The translations under genes and the position numbers were made by a program. The notes beneath the pieces were generated by a model, which saw nothing but the letters and a program-made list of their open reading frames with translations, was not told the DNA's origin and did not search any database. From Carallia brachiata (lineage: Eukaryota > Streptophyta > Magnoliopsida > Malpighiales > Rhizophoraceae), in assembly GCA_021464245.1 (NCBI GenBank), contig JADCRB010000105.1:186001-250000 (forward strand): DNA of 64,000 bases, written 5' to 3'. Each line of letters begins with the position of its first letter. The first letter of the stretch is position 1. This document shows, piece by piece, positions 29,415 through 40,420 of this stretch.

Positions 29415-30298
29415 TTTGTACGTGAGTGTGCGATGAACTCTATTTTGTCTTGGGCCCAATGATTTCTGTTGGTGTTCTGGTTCCAGTGCTTCTTTAGATT
29501 AGATTTCTTGTGCTTGTTCTGTTCCTTTTTTGGCTTCCCTTTAAAGAAAAGAGAAATTGGGGATATGGGTTGAGAACTTTTGTCATGTTGGGTTTGAGTT
29601 TAAGCCACGACTGGCTGAGAACTATAAAGAGTGTTTATGGAAAATCTTGAAGAAATTAAAAAATATGAGTTGGGGACTTTTTAGGGGCTAAGATGAGTTT
29701 TAGCCACAATTTAACAAATATAACAGGTGGTTATGTTTGATCTGATCTCTTATGACTTAGCTTTTGTGGCTGTGATGCTTTGACCTGTTTTGTTGGACCT
29801 ATAGGTTATTCTGTGATATTTCGCTCTAATGCTTTCGCTTGTACCTTCCTCAAGATCATAATACTCATGATGTAGTTAATTCGTGATGAGATTCGGGCTG
29901 GGAAAACTGACAAAGAGATTTTCAAAAAGCTTGAGGATGAGTATGGGGAGACTGTGCTCTATACTCCAAAGTTTGACATGCAGACAGCTGCAATTTGGCT
30001 ATCACCGGTCAGTTTCCCAGTAGTGCTATTACATAATTATGTCGCATTTAAGTTCTCCTTTCAAAATTGACTTATATGGGGTGTTGGGAAATAGCTTCTA
30101 CTTGCAGGTGCTGCTGGAGGAATGTGGGCTTATAATAGGCACAAACAAAGGACCAATGTGCACGTGATGGCTTTGAACCTTGTCAGAGGTGTTCCATTAA
30201 CCCCAAAAGAGAAGGAAACTATGCTGGACATCCTCATACCTCCTCCCTCGGACCGGGCCACTCGTTCTTCCTGGTGGAAATGGTGGCCTGCTAGATGA
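29200..30298 (+). CDS. CCMH: Cytochrome c maturation protein CcmH, mitochondrial, with two frame lesions
   Basis: CcmH acts in system I cytochrome c maturation in the mitochondrial inner membrane, reducing apocytochrome c cysteines before haem attachment. Exons 29,200-29,340, 29,876-30,007 and 30,095-30,298; the last two are intact (LIRDEIRAGKTDKEI, GETVLYTPKFDMQTAAIW, then the membrane segment with LLLAGAAGGMWAY). Exon 1 has two lesions: one base missing right after the ATG (ATGGAAGCACGG, so the ATG frame stops after seven codons) and two bases missing in the catalytic motif, where RCTEC is expected but the text reads TGCACAGAGTGGGAGCC (29,277-29,293). With three bases restored the length would be about 159 residues, the usual plant size. 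Intron 1 of the coding part has a GC donor (AAG|GCATAA). Either a recent pseudogene or assembly error. Confidence 0.82.
29374..29412. repeat. (AT)n microsatellite in a CCMH intron
   Basis: About 19 AT units starting about 34 bases after the GC donor of the intron that follows the first coding exon. Confidence 0.95.
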
Positions 30299-31038
30299 CA
30301 TTTCTTCTTGTGTCTTACAGACATCTTGCCTGGTTCAGAACCATGGGGTGGGATACATTTCGGGCGCATGGTTTGAGAGGATTGTCATTTTAGTTACCTA
30401 GTCAAAATGGCATGTAGAATTGGACGTGAGAAGGAAATTTGACAGCCATATGATTATGTATTGTAACTAACAGCCAAGTTTTCTGGATTGTGATTGCACA
30501 TAAATGAATTGGTTAATTGACCTGAGTTAATCTGTTGTGAATTTGTGATATCTGCTGACCCAATTTATCTAGGCCATCAGGAACAGCATTACCGTTGTTA
30601 ATAATGTAAATTTTTCCAGCGCATTCGCTGTTGCTAATGTGCACATATAATTTATACATTAAAGCGATGGTGAAGAGATATTGATCTCAAAATTCACAGC
30701 TGCAGACCCACTATCCATGACAAGAAGCACAAATTTCCTAGAAGGTATGCCTGGATGGTTTCTAGAAGCATTTAAAGACGTAAGCTGGTCAAATGTTTGA
30801 AAGTCATAGGATATTAATTTTGAAAATACGTCTGCGGCATTCAGAGGATCGTTTGTATGTAATAGCTGTTTGCCTCATTTTTCACAATACTTTTCAAAGT
30901 TGTTCTATTGCTTGGGGTGGTTTACTTGCTTAAAATATGTCGTCAAATACAAGTTGGTGTAGAAGTTTTAAAAAAGTCTGAAGCTTAGATATTAAAATAG
31001 TGACCTTTGTATCGAAGTCATAGTTGATACACAAACTT
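30299..31038. other. CCMH 3' flank and PLAC8 promoter region
   Basis: About 740 bases between two plus-strand genes. It holds the CCMH 3' untranslated region and, towards the right, the PLAC8 upstream region. No repeat or additional gene seen. Confidence 0.4.
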
Positions 31039-32794
31039 ATGAAGGAGGAAAAGAGGCCTCGGATATTAAAGATGGGCGCTGAGTTTCACCTTTTGGTTGA
31101 TCAAATGGGAGGCATGGAAATTTCTGGGTTAGATAGAAAGTTGCCGCAATCAGATCAGCCAGCAATGTTTATCGAAGCGACACAAGATAAAGTTCAGGGG
31201 CGCCTTCAGGATGGATCCTCTGAAGATTTTTCCACCACTTTTGTGTATGAAAATTTGATGCTTGGACGTCCCTGGACTACAGAGTTGTTCGATTGTGGCG
31301 AAGATCGAAGAAATGGTAATTTCTGTTACTGACAGTCGTTACATGAATCACGACCTCCAAAAAAAGAAGCAATTTGTATACATAGTTTTAGCAGTGTAAC
31401 CAAATGTTGCAAAGGAAGCAATCTGACTGGTCTTTCTGTTTATGTTCACAGCAATAAAGACAGCATTTCTACCTTGTGTGACTTTTGGACAAATAGCAGA
31501 AGTATTAAGCGAAGGAAAGTTTAGTAAGTCTCCTCATCAATTCTGCTCTTATTTTAGAAATTGTTCTCCACGTTCTTTTTCAGCACAAGCAGCCTTGATC
31601 AATGTAATTGTCAATAAACCATTCAACTTAAAAGGAAGAGACTATGAATGGATCACACATTAGACTTTAATATGCTCCCTCATTTGCAAATTTGCTTGAG
31701 TTAAAAGCGTGAACAAATCATAGACCCTTTTTTCTTAAAGGTGATGTGACTTTAACACTCTGTTAAAAATGTAAACAAAACATTGACCCTTTTAATCCAA
31801 AGGGGATGCGATTAGTACTAATACAATGTCGAAAAACAATATAACCCAAAAACTTAATTGTTGGAGAGACAGATTACATATTAAACTCTAATGGTAGCTA
31901 AATGATTTTATTGTGTTAAATTTGTATTGCAGGTTGCCGTTCGGGGGCTTCTGCCTATTCATTGTTGATGCTTGCCTCTTACTCCCAGTGGTGTATGAGC
32001 ACCGAGTACAGAACTAAGCTGAGAAAGAAATATGACTTAGAAGAAGGCCCATATACAGATGTGGCTTCTCATATTTTTTGCCCTTTTTGTTCCCTTTGTC
32101 AAGAGTATAGAGAGCTTAAAAACAGAGGACTTGATCCTGCTTTAGGTACTTCTGACCCTATCCCTTCTCAATTTTTCTGGTTGTTTACTAGCACTTTCCT
32201 CAATTTTGTTGAGAAAATTATATTGGGTTCCAATAACTACCGCATGTAAACTATCTACAAAGACTGCCATTTTATGATGATTGTGGGTGTCTAACTTCAC
32301 AAAATGTTTCAAGCATGCTACTTGTCCACAATTATAAATGGCCATTATTATGTACACTTGTGATGCTGGAGCTATAGCGTGGCTGATGGAGTATTGGTGT
32401 CTAGAGCAACAGGCCAATATATGATTTACGAAGTTCAGGCATGTTCTTCATTTTACAGTCTTTTTTTTTCCCCTTCTTTGAGGAGCGTCATAGTTTATAT
32501 ACATACAAGGGAAGGGATTTGGAAAGAGGTGGAGTTTGAACTCCAGCCTCTCACTTGGGCATAATGCCGGGTTACCAGTTAGGCTACACCTGTTGCTAGT
32601 TGTTGTTGTTGTTGTTGTTTTGTTTTTTTTTTTTTTGTGTTTTTTCTTTGCCATTCACACACACAGGAGTTGATATTAAATCCTGTGACTATTTTTATGC
32701 AGGTTGGAATGGAATACTTGCTCAACGTCAGGAATGTCAGGACCAAGACCAAACTGTAGATGTTCCTCCCACAAATCAAGTTATGGAAAAATAA
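31039..32794 (+). CDS. PLAC8 / plant cadmium resistance-like (cell number regulator) protein
   Basis: Exons 31,039-31,315, 31,452-31,523, 31,933-32,145 and 32,703-32,794 give 217 residues with all phases consistent and GT-AG introns. The PLAC8 domain shows GRPWTTELFDCGED, FLPCVTFGQIAEV (about 98-110), a hydrophobic segment YSLLMLASYSQW, YRTKLRKKYDL, then FCPFCSLCQEYRELKNRGLD and GWNGILAQ. Family members are small plasma-membrane proteins linked to cadmium/zinc export, calcium entry or organ size; which applies here cannot be told. The first cysteine of the usual C-x4-CPC-type motif is not present. The ATG at 31,039 was chosen as the first in frame; upstream in-frame codons lack another ATG nearby. 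The last intron carries a SINE. Confidence 0.85.
32461..32605 (-). mobile_element. tRNA-derived SINE in the PLAC8 intron
   Basis: On the minus strand a box A-like TAGCCTAACTGGTAA is followed about 30 bases later by box B-like GGAGTTCAAACTCC, then a short body and an A-rich tail (the T run near 32,461-32,470 on the plus strand). This is the layout of plant tRNA-related SINEs. Target duplications were not identified. Confidence 0.65.
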
Positions 32795-34285
32795 TTTTAC
32801 CATTTCTCTCTCAGGCAAATAGGTCTTCAAAATTGTTTCTTTATTTTTGAGGAAGAGAGAGAGGAAACGTTTTGGAAATGAAAGGTTGTTAAATTGTCTT
32901 TTTTTTTTTTTTTTTTCTGTTCACCAAAATTTTGCTTCTGGTTGTGTTTGTTATTAGTTGTCCACTTGTGAGAATGGAATGAAGAAAAAAAATTCGTATG
33001 GTCAATCCCATTTAAATTTGGAATTAGAACTTTATTGTTGTGCGAACAAATTTGCAGCACACGACAAATTTCACCAATTAACAATGCGAGAGTGCTTTTT
33101 GATATAACTGGACACTTAGAACTATAATTATCAGAATAACTGAAGCAGTTTTCTTTCCTTTTCCCAAAAATGAACAAAAGTTAGTCATCATTTAAGCTAA
33201 AAACCACTACCAAATTGTGATGATGACCTGTTTTTGATCTGATCGGAGCAGTGAACTTCATAAAATACGTACAAGCCAACCATAATTCTTAAAAATCAAA
33301 CAAAACAGTGAAATTATTAGCGAAGTAATCACAGACTTTTAAACTGCCCAATTTAAAACTACAGGTGCCTAAGTACATTTTTGTCCAACTATAAGGTATA
33401 AAAGTGAAATTATCCCAAAAAAGATGCACTCAATATTACACTAATGTGACCTTAACGAGTAGTTTTGTTTTACTAAAATGATGTTTAATTACCAATTATC
33501 CATGAATATTAGGGAAATGTTTGTTGAGTTTATATGTGTCAACATCCTTTGTGAACCCTGCACCAGGCCGATGTGAGGAAGTGTGCCCTTAAGGTCCTCT
33601 AGATAAGAGACTTGGTTGTTTTTTATTACGCAAAAAATTAAAAAAAATAAGGAAAAAAAGAAAAAAGGCCAAAGGGCTAAGGATGCTCTTATGGTAAAGA
33701 CTAAATTGACTTATTCTTTTTCTAATTCAATCAAGGACATGTTATTTAAATTGAGATAAAGAGATTAGTTCTGTTACAAGCTATTTATACTTACATATCA
33801 CCAAAAAAAAAAAAAAACCAAAAAAGAGAGAGATTCATGAACTTTTTGCACCCTAATTATAAGATTTCAACTGTGGTTGCTAAAATTGGAGCATACTTAA
33901 TTATTATTAGTTTTGATTTTAAAAAAAAAATACTTTCAATTGCTAGTTAGATTAGTTAATATCCATTATCCACGTGATGGTGGAACAAAAGGATAAAAAC
34001 CAGAGAAGGAATGTTAGAGCTTCAGATTCCATCTTTGCCTATATGAATTGTGAAAAAAAAGGAGTAGGTAGTGTCTTTAAGTGGGGAATGAAATATTCCA
34101 TGCCTTCAAATGAATATAAAATGTTCAAGAACATGCATTGAAAAGCACTCCTTGCTGAAGATTCCTATTTGCAATCACGATTTTTTTTTTTTTTCATGTT
34201 ATAGAAATATAATATTGAATACATTTATTATGCAACATGTTATTGAAGATATGTAACATTCTCTGTGTAAGATATGGTTAACAAC
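32795..34285. other. Intergenic AT-rich DNA
   Basis: No gene found. Homopolymer T and A runs (32,900-32,918; 33,802-33,818) and otherwise unremarkable AT-rich spacer after the PLAC8 stop codon. Confidence 0.5.
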
Positions 34286-34936
34286 CAATGTTAAAAGAAC
34301 AGAATCGGACCGGCCGGTTCAACCGAAAAAATGGAAACCGATTCTAAGTCCGGTTCAGTTCAAGTCTAAAAATGGAATTCGGACCGAACCGAAAAAACCG
34401 GTCAAAAATCAGAAAAATCGGTCAAAAACCGAGAAAAACCGGCAAAAAATCGGACCGGTTGAACCAGTTCAATTTAAACCAAAAAATTTTAAATTATAAT
34501 TTGACCCAAAACTTTATCTAAATTATAATTAAGACTCTAATTTTAACTAAAAATTTTAATTTAGTCCTCAATTGATTAAAATTTTCAATTTAATCTTTAA
34601 AATTTAAAAATTAATATTAAATCACTATTTATAAATATTATTTTTTCAATTAATTTTTATAAATTATATTTTGTTAAATATACTAATTGTAATATCCTTA
34701 ATGTATATAAATATTAATATAATTCTTAAAATATACTTTATTTTAAATATTTATTATCATTTTTATATAATATAACATTTTATATAATTATATAAACTAT
34801 ATAAAAATTTAATTTTTATATATTTAATATTAAATACCAGTTTTACCGATTTAATCGCAGTTTTACCGGTCGAACCGATTGAACCTTGAATTTCTTAACT
34901 TTTCAGTTTAATAACCGATTCGGTTCTGACAACCTT
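34286..34936. mobile_element. MULE-like MITE with 9-bp target duplication
   Basis: 651 bases bounded by perfect 9-bp repeats GTTAACAAC (34,277-34,285 and 34,937-34,945). Imperfect terminal inverted repeats share AGAAC and AATCGG blocks at both ends. The two arms are rich in CCGGTT/AACCGG motifs, while the middle is very AT-rich and has no open frame. A 9-bp duplication is typical of Mutator-like elements. It is non-autonomous. Confidence 0.7.
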
Positions 34937-35819
34937 GTTAACAACACAGACAATATGACAATGCTCTTTGTAAACTGGTCGTATTTTATAATTGTTGTAC
35001 AAATATAAAATGTGGGGGCTATAGCAAAGGACAAATGTTACGATACATAAGAAATATTTTAGTCATGCATAACCTTATCCCTTCATTTTACATGTGACAA
35101 ATGGGTTGGTCGCCGTTTAGATCTTGCGTCATTCAGTTTTCAGTTTTGGTTTCTAGATTCATCGGATTTCGTATTCACTGAATTTTGGATATACCATTTT
35201 ATAGGCCTTGCAGATAATGGTTTAGAATTTTTTGACTTACCATTTTTCTGTTCGAATTCATCGCATTGTATTTTGTCTCACAAATTATTGAACTTTTAGT
35301 CAATGAAAATTGGTTAGTTCGGGTTTCTAATGTTTCAAATCGAGTTATTCATATTAGATTAGCCTTTTGTTACCTCCACCTCTTTTTTTTCTTTTTTTAT
35401 CAAAAAGAAAAAGAACTATCGTGGCTATAGCGGTCATCGAATATGTGGGTCGAATCTGATTTTTATATTGTTGAGATTTTTATTTAACCTCCCCATAAGA
35501 AGGACCTTTTACCGAAGAACTATTAGGTCTGAAATAAATCTCCTTGAAATCCAACTACAGTGTTAACGAATTTAAAACTCAATATTGTACCTACACATAA
35601 ATTCCTTTTTATTTAGGGGATGCCATAGCAAGAACTCGAACTCGAATCCATACTAAGTAGACACGCCAGAATACTAATAAGTTACTACCTTCACTTCATT
35701 CATTACAATATATTACATTTTGGTTTGACAAACATAAATATTTAGGTATAGCTTCAAGGCTAATAGCATAGAGATATTTTAACGAAGAATTATTTTTCTA
35801 TTCATCCATTAGAAGGGTT

Positions 35820-35965
35820 GTAGAGCGGTGAATTTTAGGACAATTGGGATTCATTTCCATTATTGCATAATGCTCTTTCATTCACGTCTAGTGAATTCAA
35901 ACTTAAAACCTTCACTGTAAAAGTATAATTACTTACCACTGAGACGCCTCGTCGAAAACCAAAAA
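35820..35965 (-). mobile_element. tRNA-derived SINE
   Basis: Minus strand shows box A-like TCTCAGTGGTAAG and box B-like AGTTTGAATTC about 40 bases apart, as in plant SINEs. There is no intact tRNA fold and no clear tail or target duplication, so the ends are approximate. Confidence 0.5.
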
Positions 35966-36610
35966 ATCCTATCAAGACGATGGGCCATGCCCAATCCAAT
36001 GGAGCGCATCCCCAAATTTGAATGAAAGATGGAATGGAAAAAAGAGAAGCATTGAACAATTTTCAGCCTCAGGTCAGTCATTGCCTGAATCCCAACTAGG
36101 ATACTTTCCCCTGCTAATCTGAATTGTATTGTTTGGCCAATAACAAGCTCCTGCATTGTAAGCTCCTGTAAAAAAAAGGAGAAATTTTGGGAACTTATTT
36201 TTAGTTCAACAAGACAGACAAAAGGAGGCCAAAGTGCCAAAGAGCCTAAGCCAAAATCTTCAGGGTGTTCTCAGCTGCCAATCCCATCGACTGTACTGTA
36301 AAGTTATCATCTTGCGCAATGCAAGGTTTGCTCTGGACAGTAATCACATAAAAAGAATGTCACTGCCTAGTTTCAAGATGGTGCTAACTACCTATCGATA
36401 GTTCCAATCGAAGTCCACGATGTTCACATTCTAGTGATAGAAGAACTTGTCAAGATAAAGTCCAACATATTTGATTTTTCAGAAAGTTGGAAGATATAAG
36501 CTTCAGGATGAATGGTTCACTTGTAAGAAGACAGCAGATGGGCGTTTTTATTTCTTTCCCTCACTAGCCAATTGGGGATATAACCAATTATTACACAATA
36601 GGTATATGCA

Positions 36611-36785
36611 GATCATATAGCAGCTGCATGCATCAGAAAAGCTACAATACAAGGAACTATACTATAAGTATATCCAGATCATAGAGCAGCTGCATGCATC
36701 AGAAAAGTAGCAGCACAAGGAACTGCACAGTAGAAGCATCCAGTGATCCAGATCATATAGCAGCTGCAGCATCAGAAAAGTTACA
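36611..36785. repeat. Three-copy minisatellite in the nicotinamidase 3' flank
   Basis: Units starting GATCATATAGCAGCTGC at 36,611, 36,677 and 36,751 (spacing 66 and 74). Each contains the palindrome GCAGCTGC, and the first two also TGCATGCA. The array ends about 45 bases past the stop codon, so it would lie in the 3' untranslated region on the minus strand. Confidence 0.8.
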
Positions 36786-36830
36786 AGGAACCTCAGAAAT
36801 AGCAGAACCTCTTTCAGCTATCATGTAAAC

Positions 36831-39537
36831 TCAAGCATCATGTGCACACCATTCCTGCAATGTCGGGGTAGCAACTCCAATGTTTTTCATGTCAAAAATG
36901 TTGGCTGGCACACACAAAGGAAACGAGCCATGTTAGTCAGAAACGCCATTTTTCAAGGCAATAAAAAGTTCAGAATCCCAAAAGAAAGCTTAGAGACAGC
37001 AAATGGCAATCAAAACTTAATTTTCCAGCATCATGAGAACAAAGAAGTTTGTCATATATAATCTCTTGAATCAGTTTGCTCACAGTGCTCAGAACAAGTG
37101 CAATGAAACCGAAAAACATCACAATTTTTATATGGCTTAGCCATTCCCAGCCTTGGCAGGCATCTAAAAGAAAAAAGAAGAAACATAAAATGCTAATTGT
37201 TTTCATTTTCTTTTTCCAGTTTCAGATCTGAGAGATAAGCATTAATTATGTTCATAGCATTAAGGGGCAAACAGAAAGCTGACTTATGGCACTGTTTTCC
37301 ACACACAGCTGAAAAATGAAACGCTGTTCCATAACAAAAAATGAATGCACCTAGACAACCTTCAGCCCAGTGAATCCATCCATGTACCTTTTTCATGAGT
37401 GAAAAAGTCTGAATTATAGACCTGTTCTCTAATAAAGTTATTCCCAATAGACATTCCGGAAATATACTAGAGTAGATACTAGCAGCTCATCTACCTTAAT
37501 CCTAATCATATTCTCCAAGAGGACACCAGAGATAATGCTAATATATGAAAACAAATCAACAACTGCGAGTTCAAAAAGAAAATCAAAACCATATGAAAAT
37601 ATTCGGAGAAATATCTATGTGCTTTGATGTCCTCCCTCATCATAACTCCTAAGTTCTCCTTCCTCTCCTTCACATACCAATGTGTTTTTTGACCGTTTAA
37701 AATGGCACTAGACATTCTTGAAAACATTAATTCCTATGAAGGAGATCAAATGAAACCGCAGAAGATGCACTAGTTTTAAGCAAACAAAAGTGTACATACC
37801 AAGATGAACATCAGGTGTAGCAGCAGCCGTGGCATCAACAATAACGGAAACAGACGGGTAATCCAGTGCTACTGCATCAAAGACAGTCTGCCTTATGCAA
37901 TTTGGAGTTTGAACACCTAGATGTTTAATAATGACAAACTGTCAACATGCAACAATTACTGAAACTTGCAATGCCTCTTTGTACTACTGCAATTAGAAAT
38001 CTTGTTAACAGTTGTTTTTACACTTACCAACTATTACTAAATTCTTAATTCCCTCAGTCTGCAAGAATTGATGAAGGTGGGTGGCAAAGAATGCACTAAA
38101 ACGTTTCTTGACCAACTTATAGTCTCCTTCTTTGATCACAAGGCCATCAACTAGCTCTGCCCCAATGCTTCCCTTAGAGGCAGGTCCTACTTTTCCTGCA
38201 GAGTAGAAATGCCTGCGCAAAAGTTCAACATCTCTTCCTTGTGGGTCATGCTCACGAACAACCTGAATACACATAGTCCATTATGCTTGTTTATAGTGCA
38301 CAGACAGGATTTTAAACATATTTTCCAATTATATCAATTGCACAGAATTGTCAATTATAATTTATGAATCTTTTCTTGCTTTATTATTTCTGCAACACTC
38401 TTTTTTCAAGCATGTTTCTTAACAATCCAGAACTCACTACTACACAACATCGCTGACTTAATTGTTGTCATTACAATTTACCTTTCCATCGCCTCTTCTT
38501 CTAGTTGACTATTAACAATAATCCCTACTCATTTTTATTATTAACACTATGTGCAAACCAAAACTTAAATTCTATATTGCTTAATTCTGTACATTTTTCT
38601 CAGTCCACCTCATTTCTTTTAAACATACTATACGTGCTTTCTCACTAGTCACAATATCTATCACTTCTATGAGATTGGTATCAATATTACATGTCCCAAA
38701 CCAGCAGCAGTCATCCATAAATGTACAGAACCCTTTTGATATTTTTCTCCACGCGCCCATGGCAACGACATGTTGCTTGGAGATGCACCTTACATGCTTA
38801 CCCATCATCTGCTACAATGGGGTTTCGATGTAATGCATCATAACTAGAGACTGTGCAACAAAAATTGCTTGACAGATTAATGTAATAAGGAGATGCCAAG
38901 AAATTTTACTGCCAACAGCAAAAAATTGGTCCAAGATGCCAACTCAATAATGCTAGAAATGTGACAGTTCCTGGTCTATTCCCTTTTCTCAACAACTTTT
39001 AGCACCTAAATTTTGATCCTTAACCTATCCATTCGGTTAACTTCTAGAATTGTCAGAGACTCGGCACCCCATTCTTCTTGCTTTCTGGGAAAATCTAGAA
39101 ATATTTGCAACAAAAGCAGTAATGTTGGGGCCTTGATTATCATCAAAAACAAATAACAATGGTAAAACAAAGGAATACCCTTTTTTGTCATAACCAAATC
39201 TATACACTTTACAAGCCAAAAATCAAAAGCCCCCAAGAAACAAACTTTCCCATGAAACAAACAGAAAATTTACCACAACAACATTTCTCCAAGTGGGCAT
39301 AACAAAATTAAGCAAAAGGAAAAAAAAAAAAAGGGAGGCAAGGTTACCCAGACAACAAGGATTCCACGCTGCCTAGCAATCTCAACTGACTGAATCACAT
39401 TTGGGACAATAGCTTTGCCTCCTTTGACCGTCGTCACTAAGCCCTCAAGTATAAAATCCTTCTATACTTCCTCAAAAAGAAATGAAATATTAATAAAAAA
39501 TGTGCATATAAATTGAAATTAGGAGACACCCAGATAA

Positions 39538-39582
<45 letters not shown>

Positions 39583-39635
39583 TGCATGTCTATAACTAAG
39601 AGAGCAGTTTGCTTCCATTTGTCTGCCCCTGCCAT
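36831..39635 (-). CDS. Nicotinamidase (isochorismatase-like hydrolase)
   Basis: Converts nicotinamide to nicotinate in NAD salvage. Five exons from the minus strand: 39,635-39,582, 39,461-39,348, 38,262-38,028, 37,916-37,800, 36,904-36,831, giving 197 residues, the size of plant NIC1-3 proteins. The catalytic triad is visible: D16 in LLVIDMQ, K108 in VKKRFSAF and C141 in GVQTPNCIRQ. Other family markers are DFILEG, VVREHDPQGRDVE and ATAAATPEVH-like ATAAATPDVH. All introns are GT-AG and phases agree; no lesion was found. The donor of intron 1 is followed immediately by a (CT)17 tract. The closest plant relatives are probably NIC2/NIC3, but the exact orthologue is not certain. Confidence 0.92.
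39544..39578. repeat. (AG)n microsatellite abutting the nicotinamidase intron 1 donor
   Basis: About 17 GA units; in the transcript (CT)17 beginning at intron position +4 or +5. Confidence 0.95.
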
Positions 39636-40420
39636 TGATGCTTGCCCAAGTTGTCTGAAACAAGAGCTGAACAAAAAAAAAAAAACACTCAATAAGAAAA
39701 AAAACCTGTATATTTATTTGTAAAGTCAAAAAAAAAAATATTAAACTGAAGCAATTAGCAAGCAAGAGTAGCTAAGTTATATCTGCAATAAAATTATAAT
39801 TCCCGCTAACATATTTTTAAGGACTGAAAAATACGGATAATTATAATATAAAAAAACTCTTTCAACTTTCAACTTGAAAAAAAAAAAAAAATCAACTGTC
39901 AACTTGGAGGAGGACTATCTGGATATCTCTTACTTGTTGGAACTCTTTTTTTGCAGAGAAGTATACTCACTTGTTATTTCATTAATACAGAGGATTTAGT
40001 AACTTGTAAAGTTGACGAATCAGTTTTGTCTTATATACATGTATTTTCAGAAAATTTCAAAAAGCAAGAGTAGCAATTGGAAAAAAAAGTGGCCAGCTTT
40101 CCTTCTGCTGTCCTTTCTTCTTTTTTTTTTTTTATTATAAATAACTCTATTAACTATTTCCTTCATTTACTAATTAAAATTTTTTTTTAATCAGTTAAAT
40201 AAATATTTAATTTCTTTATTATCCTTTTTTTTAAAAGAATTTTATTGGTTATTTAGAACACAAGAAGTAAGGATAAATATAATTTGAACTCTTCACTTAT
40301 TAATTAAAAATTTTTTTTAATCAATTGAATAAATACTCGACTTCTTCTGAATTGTCTCTTTCTTAAAAAGAAGAAAGAAGCAAAATAACACTGCCACGTG
40401 ACTTGACGCTCCAAGAACTC
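39636..40420 (-). promoter_or_regulatory. Upstream region of nicotinamidase with a G-box
   Basis: About 800 bases upstream of the minus-strand ATG. A CACGTG core lies at about 40,395-40,400 within GCCACGTGAC, an ABRE/G-box type site bound by bZIP or bHLH factors. Function is inferred from the motif only. Confidence 0.35.

Larger units (their letters stand above)
34946..36830. other. Intergenic region with a SINE and a minisatellite
   Basis: No gene. It contains a minus-strand tRNA-derived SINE near 35,820-35,965 and, next to the nicotinamidase stop codon, a three-copy minisatellite (36,611-36,785). A second tRNA-like fragment may lie near 35,610-35,690. Confidence 0.5.

Noticed and set aside
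30130..30369. Minus-strand frame of 79 codons
   Set aside because: Antisense to the last CCMH exon, with no family resemblance.
32461..32605. tRNA gene
   Set aside because: Box A and B motifs are present, but no cloverleaf or acceptor stem can be formed. It is a tRNA-derived SINE, as are the similar hits near 35.9, 51.1 and 62.2 kb.
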